From: Verrucomicrobiales bacterium | GTDB taxonomy: Bacteria; Verrucomicrobiota; Verrucomicrobiia; Verrucomicrobiales; DEV007 | Length of the DNA stretch: 40,254 bases | Assembly (NCBI GenBank): GCA_024638765.1 | Contig: JAHEJT010000309.1 | Location: 1-40,254 of the forward strand | Reading direction: 5' to 3' | Part shown: one piece after another, positions 32,425 through 39,959 of the stretch | Layout of the letters: every line of letters begins with the position of its first letter | How positions within the stretch are numbered: position 1 is the first letter of the stretch | Notes under the pieces: model-generated | The model's database searches: none | Told to the model about the DNA's origin: nothing | What the model saw: the letters and a program-made list of their open reading frames with translations, nothing else | Made by a program: the position numbers and the translations under genes

Positions 32425-33978
32425 ATGAAGCGCCTCCGTCTCCACTTCTCCGCGGGGCTCTGGCGGGGTGTCCGGATTTCGATTCCGACTCTCGTCACCG
32501 CCCTCACCGCGTCCCTGTTACTGCTCCAAGCCGCCCCCGGCGTCGGGGTGCCGCTACGGATCAATGCTGGAGGACCTGCGCTCGGGAAGCCAGGGCAGCC
32601 CGGGCATTGGGTATCCGACCGGGAGTTCGCCGAGGGAGGCGGTATCTACAAGTTCCCGGGGAACCACGACACCTCGAGGGTGGAGGACCCGGGCCCGGAA
32701 GAGATTTACCAGACGGTGCGGAACAAGAATCACCGTTACCGGATTGCCGGGCTTCCCGCGGGGTATTACCGGGTGCGGTTTCATTTCACGGATGGGTTTG
32801 CCTCGAATAAGCGGGCGATGGATTACCGGCTTAACGGTGTGGTCGTGATCAATAATCTGAACATTTACGGCGCCAGTGGCGCGGTGAATCGGGCGCACAT
32901 TATCGAGGCGACGACCGAGGTCAAATCCGGCCAGCCCCTCATTATTGAGTGCCTCGAGGACAAGGGACTGGATGTGTTTGAAGCCGGAATCGAAGTCCTG
33001 GCGCCGGGCGATCCGGGAGCGGTGGCAGCGCCGACGACTCCCGCGGCCAAACCCAGAGGGACGAATTCCACCGCCGCGGAAATCGAAAGATTCACGGGCG
33101 CACATACCCGCCTGGTTTGGCTTCAGGCCGCGAAAGGCAGTCATTACACGGATGCTAAGAGCAAGGCCACTCTGATGGGTTTGGATACTGCGGATGGTTT
33201 CGGCGAACGCGAACTGATTCCGCAGGAGGGTGCCTGGTCCAAGCCTGTTTTCACGCCCGGAGGAGAAGGCGTCGTTTTCAGTGACCGGCACAAGCGACAC
33301 GTCTATTATGTGCGTTGGGACGGATCGGATCTTCGGGATCTCGGGGAAGGATTCGCTTCGGACGTGTGGCGCGATCCCGACACGGGCCGCGACTGGGTTT
33401 ACCTCCGCCGCGGGCGTGGCGAGATCAAGGATCACATCGTCAGGCGCCGGCTCGACAATCCGAAAGAGGAGGAGCCGGTGTGGAGCCGCACCCAGAACGG
33501 GCACAAGAAAGTGCCCTGGTTCCAGTTATCCGCCGATGGCAGTCGATTTGCAGATGCCTTCCCATGGAACCGATGCGGGGTGGGCCGGCTCGATAAGAAA
33601 CCGGATTGGGATCAATATGGCATGGGATGCTGGCCCGGCCTGGCGCCGGACAACAGCTATCGCACCTTTATTTTTTCCGGTAACCACGTGGACATCACGG
33701 TTTACGACGACGGTGGCAAGAATCCGCGAACCATCAACTTGTCCAGGAATATTCCCGGGCAAAAAGGCAAGCAGCTCTACTTTCCTCGCTGGAGCAACCA
33801 TGCGCGTTTTCTGACGGTGTCGACGCCGGAGGAGAGCACCAAGGCGGAGTTGTATCTTGGAAAGTTCGATTCGCGCTGGGAATCCGTGGAGAGCTGGGTG
33901 CGGATCACGCACAACAATCGCGCGGATCTTTTCGGTGATGCCTGGATCGGCACGCGCCCCGTGCTTTCTTCGCAGTGA
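32425..33978 (+). CDS. Secreted malectin-like domain protein with a beta-propeller-like C-terminal part
   Basis: 517 residues; N terminus basic then hydrophobic (about 15-40), a signal peptide or anchor. Residues 43-193 look like a malectin/carbohydrate-binding jelly roll: LRINAGGPAL, IYQTVRNKNHRYRIAGLPAG, YYRVRFHFTDGF, FEAGIEV. A Pro/Ala/Thr linker (about 197-215) follows. The remainder (about 225-510) has repeated strands with FTPGGEGVVFSDR, FQLSADGSRFADAFP and YFPRWSNHARFLTV, the spacing of a TolB/WD40-type beta-propeller. The protein probably binds glycans in the periplasm or on the surface. No catalytic residues recognised. It is divergent from the ThuA-like gene across a repeat-filled gap. 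Domain calls are from pattern only. Confidence 0.82.
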   Translation: MKRLRLHFSAGLWRGVRISIPTLVTALTASLLLLQAAPGVGVPLRINAGGPALGKPGQPGHWVSDREFAEGGGIYKFPGNHDTSRVEDPGPEEIYQTVRNKNHRYRIAGLPAGYYRVRFHFTDGFASNKRAMDYRLNGVVVINNLNIYGASGAVNRAHIIEATTEVKSGQPLIIECLEDKGLDVFEAGIEVLAPGDPGAVAAPTTPAAKPRGTNSTAAEIERFTGAHTRLVWLQAAKGSHYTDAKSKATLMGLDTADGFGERELIPQEGAWSKPVFTPGGEGVVFSDRHKRHVYYVRWDGSDLRDLGEGFASDVWRDPDTGRDWVYLRRGRGEIKDHIVRRRLDNPKEEEPVWSRTQNGHKKVPWFQLSADGSRFADAFPWNRCGVGRLDKKPDWDQYGMGCWPGLAPDNSYRTFIFSGNHVDITVYDDGGKNPRTINLSRNIPGQKGKQLYFPRWSNHARFLTVSTPEESTKAELYLGKFDSRWESVESWVRITHNNRADLFGDAWIGTRPVLSSQ

Positions 33979-34028
33979 CCGTGTCTCCTGCAGGCATCCG
34001 GCAGGGCCAAGAAGGATCCAGCCGATGA

Positions 34029-34577
34029 TCAGCGGTACCGCAGGCCGCGTGCTTCACAAAACCGGACAATAGCGCCGTTGACACTGCCCCAGACGATGAA
34101 GGGACCCAGGACGACGAAAACACCGGGCATCAACACAAAGAGGATCCCGGCGGTCGGCACGCCCGGTTCCATGATGGCCTGCTCCGGATGCTTCGGATTG
34201 TAATACACGGTGAGGGCGCTTCCTTCCGGGTGCTGGCGGATGAATCCGGGGATGTCGCGCGCGTCGACCTGATCCTTTTTCTTGAAGGACAATTGATCGG
34301 ATTCATGCTCGCGGCCATCGACTTGGTAGCGGTATCGGAAATCGAGTTCGTTCATCACGTAGGCGTTTCCTGCCCCGTCATGCGACGTGGATTCCCTGGT
34401 GCCGGAAGTGATGACGACCGCTTCCACCGGTTCCCAGCTGCGGCTCTGCATGCCGGTCAGCCATTCCCATCCCACCGAAAAGATCATATACGATCCGATG
34501 ACGACGAACGCGATCCCCACAAAGATCCCTTTACCCCGAAAATAGAGTGCGTTGCTCAACGCGACGCAGAATACCAT
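34029..34577 (-). CDS. DUF3592 family membrane protein
   Basis: 182 residues. Transmembrane segments at about 17-36 and about 142-163 flank a soluble middle of roughly 95 residues: WEPVEAVVITSGTRE, FRYRYQVDGREHESDQLSF, GSALTVYYNPKHPEQAIMEP. This arrangement, with Y-Y-x-P near the second membrane segment, is DUF3592. The function of the family is unknown. It is convergent with the malectin-like gene (51 bases between stops). Start at 34577 is the first in-frame ATG ahead of the first membrane segment. Confidence 0.85.
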   Translation of the reverse strand: MVFCVALSNALYFRGKGIFVGIAFVVIGSYMIFSVGWEWLTGMQSRSWEPVEAVVITSGTRESTSHDGAGNAYVMNELDFRYRYQVDGREHESDQLSFKKKDQVDARDIPGFIRQHPEGSALTVYYNPKHPEQAIMEPGVPTAGILFVLMPGVFVVLGPFIVWGSVNGAIVRFCEARGLRYR

Positions 34578-34693
34578 TGAAGCGCGAATACTTGAAGCAA
34601 ATCCGCGCCACCACCGCCTGATTTGTGCTCACAGGGGCTGCACGGGGCGGGATTGTCCTCCGGGTGTCTGGCGTGGGTCGCAGACAGGAAGAC

Positions 34694-36058
34694 TCACTGT
34701 TCCTCGTGAAATGCTTTCATTTCATTGAGCAATCGCTCCACCACTTCAGGGTGAGAGCCGGCAATGTTGTTGTGCTCACCGCGATCATCCGCGAGATCGA
34801 AGAGCAGCGGCGGGTCGTGTCGTGCGATCGGTTCCCGCTTGCGGGTATCCGGATCCGATGAGCGCGCCTTGGTTGCCGTGTGAATCTTGTAATCCCCCGA
34901 CCGAAACGCCGTTGCGCCCCCGGTGAAGAACCACTGCGTCCGGGGACTCGCTTCCCCGCGCAAGAGCACACCTGAGAGGTCTTTCGACATGTATCCCGGT
35001 TTTTCCCGGGGTTCAGTCCCGCCCCCGGCCAACGCCGCAAAAGTGGCATAGAGATCCAGGTTTGCCGCGATGGCATCGATTTCGCCGGCAGCGATGGTGC
35101 CGGGCCAGCGAAAGATTCCCGGCACACGAAAGCCCCCCTCCCACGAAGTGCCTTTCTCGCCGCGCAGGGGACCCGCCGTCCCGCCATGCGGCCCGAACAT
35201 CGACCAGGGTCCGTTGTCACTGGTGAAAACGATCAGCGTTTCCTCGTCGAGCCCGGCCTGATTCACCGCGCCCATGACACGCCCCACCGACCAGTCGATC
35301 TCTTCGATGACGTCGCCGTATCTTCCGCCCGCGCTCTTTCCCTGGAACGATTCCGAGGCAAAGATCGGTGCGTGCGGCATGTTGTGCGCGAGATAGAGAA
35401 AAAAGCGCTTGTCCTTGTTCTCTCGAATCCACTTCACTGCTTCCCTGGTATAACGCTTCGTGAAAAGCTCCTGGTCCGCGGGCTGTTCCACGACTTCACG
35501 CCCGCGTATCAAAGGCACCGGGAACGAAAACTTGTCGCAACTGTCGAAAACGTCCCGAGTCTGCCTCTTCCCCGGGGGTGCGGGGACATCATTGCTGCCC
35601 GGGGTGCCGTAATGCAAATCGAAACCGCATTCCAAAGGGTGCATCGGGCTCGTCGTGAAATCCTTCGGGTATCCCGCGAGATGCCACTTGCCGAGGATGG
35701 CAGTCGTGTATCCCTGCGCCTTGAGCATGGCCGGCATCAGGCTCTTTGGTGAGGCGGCCAGCTTTTCTCCGCCGAGCAGGGCGGGATGCCGTCCGCTCAT
35801 TAGGCCAGTGCGACTGGGGACGCACGTCGATCCCGAGGAATAAAAGCTGGTCCAGCGTTGTCCCTCGCTCGCGAGCCGATCGATATTCGGCGTGAGGATC
35901 TGCTTATTCCCGTAACACGCCAGATCGCCGTATCCCATGTCATCCACGAAGATGAGGATGATGTTGGGCCTGCCCTGAGCTTGTCGCAGGGCCGCGGCAC
36001 TTTCCGCAACCCACCAGAAAGAAAACGCACACAGCGCGATTATCAGTTTCGTTTTCAT
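34694..36058 (-). CDS. Secreted formylglycine sulfatase
   Basis: 454 residues from the ATG at 36058 (a second ATG is directly before it), signal about 1-22. Core motifs: PNIILIFVDDMGYGD, activation site CVPSR in GSTCVPSRTGLMSG, GKWHLAG, SDNGPW, and tail LFDLADDRGEHNNIAG. The CxPxR cysteine is present. Between the signal peptide and PNIILIF lies LRQAQGR, encoded by an interspersed repeat of the same family as that in the 17186-19510 sulfatase at the same position, opposite orientation. Probably periplasmic or secreted; substrate unknown. It is followed at distance by the DUF3592 gene on the same strand. Confidence 0.94.
   Translation of the reverse strand: MKTKLIIALCAFSFWWVAESAAALRQAQGRPNIILIFVDDMGYGDLACYGNKQILTPNIDRLASEGQRWTSFYSSGSTCVPSRTGLMSGRHPALLGGEKLAASPKSLMPAMLKAQGYTTAILGKWHLAGYPKDFTTSPMHPLECGFDLHYGTPGSNDVPAPPGKRQTRDVFDSCDKFSFPVPLIRGREVVEQPADQELFTKRYTREAVKWIRENKDKRFFLYLAHNMPHAPIFASESFQGKSAGGRYGDVIEEIDWSVGRVMGAVNQAGLDEETLIVFTSDNGPWSMFGPHGGTAGPLRGEKGTSWEGGFRVPGIFRWPGTIAAGEIDAIAANLDLYATFAALAGGGTEPREKPGYMSKDLSGVLLRGEASPRTQWFFTGGATAFRSGDYKIHTATKARSSDPDTRKREPIARHDPPLLFDLADDRGEHNNIAGSHPEVVERLLNEMKAFHEEQ
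35970..35991. repeat. Interspersed repeat within the sulfatase signal/core linker
   Basis: TGCCCTGAGCTTGTCGCAGG: inverted relative of CCCTTCGACAGGCTCAGGG at 19400-19423. It encodes LRQAQGR directly before the catalytic core. Confidence 0.85.
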
Positions 36059-36207
36059 CATGATTCTATACGACATCCTGCTTCCGTGTTATCGGGAATT
36101 TTCGTGGCGGAGGTCGAGCCCGAAGATTTCGAATTCGTTTTCCCGGCAAGAGAGAAGGGTAGCCGGCGTGACGATGGGGTCGGTCGCGCGTTCCGCCGCA
36201 CCCGCCT

Positions 36208-37338
36208 TTAAGCGCCTTCGATCTCTCCGGGAGCCCCGCAGTGTTCGCAAAAGGGGAGGAGGGTGGGGCGCGTCTCGTGGCAGGAAGGGCATTCGCCAAA
36301 GAGTTGCGTGCTGCAGGAGGGGCAGGTATAGGGATCGTCGGCGGGTTCTTCTCCGGAGGCGGAGGCGGGCAGGCGGAGTTTCTTGAGGGAGCGCCGGTTC
36401 CAATAGAGGAATTTCATGGGGCCACGGCGAATCGGGTATTCGCAGACGGGGCAGAGGAATTTCTCGTAGGCGTCACGGTATTGGCGGATAAGCTTGTCTT
36501 TCTTTGGTGCGATGATGGACCGGATGAAGTAGACCAGGAGGCGCGCCGCGGCCGCCAAGCACAGGAGGATTAGAATGTATTTGAACCAGCGCTGCGGAAA
36601 ATGCTCATGCATGACCATGAGCATCTTGAGTGAAGTCGCGCCGGCAAAGGCAAGGATGAGCGGATAGTAAGCGTGCCCGCGTTTTCTCAAGACAAGCCAG
36701 ACGCCTGCGGTGAAGAGAGGGATGAGCACCAGGAGTTTGAACATCGCCAGGCGAGTGCGATGCCGCTCCATTAGCCGACGATGTTCCTCGAGCGCGGGCT
36801 TGCGCTGTTCATCCAGCTGAGCGAGCACGCCTCTCTGTTCATCTTCGAGGCCCTGTTGTTTCTCCATGAGGGCGGCAATTTCCTCGTTGTTGTCCTGAAA
36901 ACGTTCCTGGTTCGAGAGAAAGACTTCGAGGCTGTTGTTGAAGGCCTCCGATTGGTCGGGAGACAGGGTGAGGTTTTTCTCGAGGCTGATCCGCTGCAGA
37001 TCAAGCAGCTGACTCATGGTTTTCTGAAGTCCCTGGCTGCTCTCAGAAAGGATTTGTTGCTTCTTATTCTGTTTGTCGAGGAGGCGCGCGGTTTCCTTGA
37101 TATCGCCCGCCAGAGCTTTTTCCCGTGCGATCAGTGCCTGATCGATATGGCGTTTTTCCACCTCGTCGTAATCGGGCCCCGCAACCGAACCGATATCGTT
37201 GACGATGAAGCCGAGCAGCCAGTAGATGAGCACGGCGACGACCACGGTGAGCACGTTGATGGCAAGGCGCGAGAGCCAGGGGCCTTTGGTCCGGGGTTTT
37301 CCGCCGTCTTGGGGCGCGCTGGTTTTGTCTGCTGTCAT
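36208..37338 (-). CDS. Membrane protein with coiled coil and C-terminal zinc ribbons, unknown family
   Basis: 376 residues; the ATG at 37338 has an AGGAGA ribosome site. A transmembrane segment at about 24-47 is followed by a long polar, Glu/Gln/Lys-rich region (about 57-195) with heptad character, probably a coiled coil outside the membrane. Three more hydrophobic segments lie at about 199-217, 223-241 and 252-273. The C-terminal part holds four CxxC pairs: C296-PV-C299, C339-PS-C342, C350-PS-C353 and C364-EH-C367, that is two zinc ribbons on the cytoplasmic side. I do not recognise a named family. It could be a membrane scaffold or stress-related protein; no enzyme motif seen. Confidence 0.85.
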   Translation of the reverse strand: MTADKTSAPQDGGKPRTKGPWLSRLAINVLTVVVAVLIYWLLGFIVNDIGSVAGPDYDEVEKRHIDQALIAREKALAGDIKETARLLDKQNKKQQILSESSQGLQKTMSQLLDLQRISLEKNLTLSPDQSEAFNNSLEVFLSNQERFQDNNEEIAALMEKQQGLEDEQRGVLAQLDEQRKPALEEHRRLMERHRTRLAMFKLLVLIPLFTAGVWLVLRKRGHAYYPLILAFAGATSLKMLMVMHEHFPQRWFKYILILLCLAAAARLLVYFIRSIIAPKKDKLIRQYRDAYEKFLCPVCEYPIRRGPMKFLYWNRRSLKKLRLPASASGEEPADDPYTCPSCSTQLFGECPSCHETRPTLLPFCEHCGAPGEIEGA

Positions 37339-37668
37339 AATCTCCTGAAGAGTTTCATTGTGACACTCTAGATCACGAGAGGAGGGCAGGGGAAATCGAT
37401 AATCGTGATTGTTTAATCGATGAGAACGATGCAGGGGTGCGATCCCGAGCCGATGAAATCCCGGGAGAGGCGCCCGCCCCAGGGCGCCCGTGATCTTTGC
37501 CTTTCCCGAACGGCACCCGATTCAATTTGGTGATCCGATTGCAGAGTGGGAGCGTCCCGACATGTCGGGATCCCGCCTGCTTCTAAATCACTGCCGGCGA
37601 CTGCCGGGCCGAAAAAGCGGCAATTCCAAAAGGCGAAGCGTACCTGCAGAGCACGCCGAAGCAGCGCT
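37339..37668. other. 330-base gap with a short palindrome
   Basis: No gene recognised; + strand open frames here are antisense to or run into the 37669-37932 gene. A perfect 14-bp palindrome, CCCGACATGTCGGG, is at 37556-37569. AATCGATAATCG words near 37395-37420 form a weak dyad near the start of the 36208-37338 gene. Confidence 0.45.
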
Positions 37669-37932
37669 TCAACGATCGCCGGATTGGCGCATGGCGCCGG
37701 CGCCGCCGTGGCGAGTGCCGGCGGCGGGCGCGGCCTTGCCTGCGACCGCTTCCTTGCGCTTGGGCCCGCCCTCGGCCGTTTCGATGTCGCCGGCTTCGAG
37801 AAGTTTGACCAGGGGCGGGTGCTCGAGAGCTTTCTGCGAGACCTGCCCCGTCTTTCCGGGTCCGAGAAACAGTTTCTTACCGCCCGGCAGAGGAAGGCTG
37901 AGAGATTTACGAGTCTTGTTGGTGATGTCCAT
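37669..37932 (-). CDS. Small basic protein, unknown function
   Basis: 87 residues from the ATG at 37932 (MDITNKTRKSLSLPLPGGKK). The first 50 residues (PLPGGKKLFLGPGKTGQVS, then HPPLVKLLEAGDIE) have a defined pattern that I associate with small conserved beta-rich proteins of unknown function in several phyla; the last 30 are low complexity (KEAVAGKAAPAAG) with a Gly/His end. No signal peptide. A + strand open frame covers the same bases but has random composition. Probably a real gene. Confidence 0.65.
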   Translation of the reverse strand: MDITNKTRKSLSLPLPGGKKLFLGPGKTGQVSQKALEHPPLVKLLEAGDIETAEGGPKRKEAVAGKAAPAAGTRHGGAGAMRQSGDR

Positions 37933-38075
37933 GATTAGGTTCCAGCGACCGCACAAGATAACACAGACTTTGCCGGCGTCCAGTCCAGCGATGGCACGGT
38001 CGAAACGATGAAGGCGATTATCTGTTTCACCCCGGGAACCAGGCTTTTGGCACGGATTGTGGCGACGGAGCTGTA

Positions 38076-38142
38076 GAAAGTAGCTGCGGCTTCCAGCCGC
38101 AGTTTCGTTTTAATTCTGCGGCTGGAAGCCGCAGCTACTTTC
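38076..38142. repeat. Double-hairpin repeat, perfect 27-bp arms (REPIN-like)
   Basis: Left arm 38076-38102 (GAAAGTAGCTGCGGCTTCCA...) and right arm 38116-38142 are exact inverses around a T-rich 13-base loop. Each arm contains its own hairpin, CTGCGGC-TTCCA-GCCGCAG. The ends AAAGTAGC/GCTACTTT match the plan of 4812-4883 and 6876-6941. It lies directly after the stop of the truncated gene at 38146 (- strand), so it could stop its transcript. Confidence 0.9.
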
Positions 38143-38145
38143 GCC

Positions 38146-38571
38146 CTACATCTCCTCGATCACCGCGCGCATGAAGTTCCAGGCGGAGGCGCTGCCGGCC
38201 GGGTGGGCCTGGGTGTAGGTTACGGTCGAGGTGCCGTCGCCGTTGTCGCTGGCGCCGCGGGTGTAATCGACGCCGCCCCCGGTCAGATCCGACCAGGCGG
38301 AAAGGTCGTCGCTGACCTGGATCCGGATGCCGAGATTGGGTGGAAACGTGTTCGGTTCCAGGATCTCCATGGAGAGGGCCCCTCCGCTGACAGTCGCGTT
38401 GCGAAAGATCTGGAAGTTATCGGGCGCGGACGGATCGAGCGCCGTGAACGGCGGGGTATTCGAGAATGCGAATTCCCAGAGATTGGCGAGAAGATCATGG
38501 TCGAAATCATCGCTGGCGCCCTCCTGGCCGCCGACTGCGAAAAAACCGATCCAGTCCGCAAACGTAATGAC
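38146..38571 (-). pseudogene. C-terminal fragment of a secreted protein
   Basis: About 140 codons homologous in pattern to the end of the 8555-11734 esterase: TFADWIGFFAVGG, an acidic DDFDHDLLANLWEF region (a degenerate calcium loop), QVSDDLSAWSDLTGG and the ending NFMRAVIEEM. In intact proteins this tail follows a large catalytic or binding part and a signal peptide; here nothing like that precedes it. The frame stays open to 38733, but that part is the complement of another gene's coding DNA. The 5' part has evidently been lost. Confidence 0.8.
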
Positions 38572-38595
38572 GCTGCACGCGGCCGCGCCACCAGC

Positions 38596-39279
38596 ATGAC
38601 GGAGGCTCTTACTGGAAACGTAGTTTCGTGGGGCACGGACAATGTGTTCGATAACGTTGCTTCGAATAATAACAACATTGAGCGCATCGATTTCGTATAT
38701 CCGGGTGGCATCCAACCGCAGAACGCCCTTCAACTTGCAGTGGGATTTTCGGTCATCGAGCGCGGTGGGAGCGACACCTTTCAGATCGCAGCAATTACGG
38801 GAGTGGACGGTTCAGGAAATCCGACCTCCTACGGCACCCTGACAATCTCCGCGTTGGAATGGGGTCCGGGGCTCCTGGCGACCGACACGGTGATCGTGCG
38901 CGGTCCGGACACGAGTCCTTACGAATTCGAGCCATCGGGATTCGTGGAAGGGCAATCGGTTGCGGGAGTTTTCTTTTCGCTTTCCGACTTGGGGGTCGGC
39001 GTGCTCGACACAATTTACGGTTATTCTTTATTTGGCGGAGATGTAACCGGTTCCGATTTCGATCTGATCGACTGGGACAATCCAACCTTTTTCCCGACTG
39101 CGACGACTGGCGTGGACGGAGGACTGGATCTGATTTCCGGGGGGATTCTTTGGACGCCGGACGGATTGGATACAACGGGTCTCCTGGTTCCCGAACCAAC
39201 CGCAGCCGTACTGGTGTGCGTCTTTTTCCTGTCGGTTTGCAGCCGGCGGCGTCGACTGGACGAACAGGCGCGCGCTTGA
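38596..39279 (+). pseudogene. PEP-CTERM-type surface protein, N-terminal end missing
   Basis: About 227 codons from an internal ATG at 38596. The middle has NNIERIDFVYPGG, a VIERGGSD repeat-like strand pattern and DTIYGYSLFGGDVT, typical of secreted beta-rich proteins. The C terminus VPEPTAAVLVCVFFL...SRRRR is a PEP-CTERM-like sorting signal: a VPEP motif, a hydrophobic segment and basic residues, cleaved by an exosortase-type enzyme in known systems. No signal peptide is present at the start. The frame is open further upstream, but that portion is antisense to the 38146-38571 fragment. The protein as it stands could not be exported normally. Confidence 0.75.
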
Positions 39280-39324
39280 ACTCGACGCACAAGGCCGCGA
39301 TGGGCGCTCCGATTGAGGAATCCT

Positions 39325-39894
39325 TTATTCTGCCTTCCGGTCGCGCAGGACTTTAATTACGGAATTCACATCGGCACGCCAGGTGGGGGACAGGATTGTA
39401 ATCAGCAGCGCTTCCAGATTGGTGAGGGTGACGGCGGTCAGCGCCGTCCGCAGAGGCCACAGCGCCCACCCCCCGAACAGGCACACCGCACCCACGATGA
39501 TCAGGAACCACGACGTCTTGGCGGCGCGGGTGTGATAACTCGGCCAGCGCTGGTACTTCCAGAAACCCGCCAGGGTGGAAACAGCATATGTGGCCACCGG
39601 CGGAATAATCCAGCCGAGTTCCGATCGGAGGTCGGCTCCGTGCAGCCATAGGGCGCCAAAGAGCAGGGCTGCATAGAGCGCCGCATCCGCCCAGCTGTCG
39701 AGGCGGGCCCCGAGCACCGACCGCTGGTTCAGGAGAATCGCCAGCTTTCCATCGAGCCAATCGGTCATGGCGAGCACGACGAAGAGCCACAGGAAAATCT
39801 CGCCGCGTCCCGTGCATGCGAGCACGACCAGCGCGACGGAGCCCAGCAAACGGATCACGCAGAGGACATTCGGCACCGTGAGGACGCGATTCAT
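39325..39894 (-). CDS. CDP-alcohol phosphatidyltransferase family protein
   Basis: 189 residues from the ATG at 39894 (NRVLTVPNVLCVIRLLGSV), with a GGTGAG ribosome-like site. Integral membrane enzyme of phospholipid headgroup synthesis. Signature D-x2-DG-x2-A-x9-G-x3-D-x3-D: DWLDGKLAILLNQRSVLGAR followed by LDSWAD; the usual AR reads AI. All four aspartates are present, so catalysis is plausible. Several transmembrane segments follow. The end of cdsA lies 66 bases upstream on the same strand; CdsA makes the CDP-diacylglycerol that this enzyme uses, so the two are a natural operon. Which alcohol is used (glycerol phosphate, serine, inositol) cannot be told. Confidence 0.88.
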   Translation of the reverse strand: MNRVLTVPNVLCVIRLLGSVALVVLACTGRGEIFLWLFVVLAMTDWLDGKLAILLNQRSVLGARLDSWADAALYAALLFGALWLHGADLRSELGWIIPPVATYAVSTLAGFWKYQRWPSYHTRAAKTSWFLIIVGAVCLFGGWALWPLRTALTAVTLTNLEALLITILSPTWRADVNSVIKVLRDRKAE

Positions 39895-39959
39895 TCGCTC
39901 ACCACCGGGCGGGACGGCCTCGCCTGACGGAGCGGCTTGCGCGCCTTCGTCCCCGCTGT

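Noticed and set aside
38203-38595. N-terminal part of the long + strand frame ending at 39279
   Set aside because: It is the complement of the 38146-38571 tail fragment and has no signal peptide; the recognisable protein begins at about 38596.
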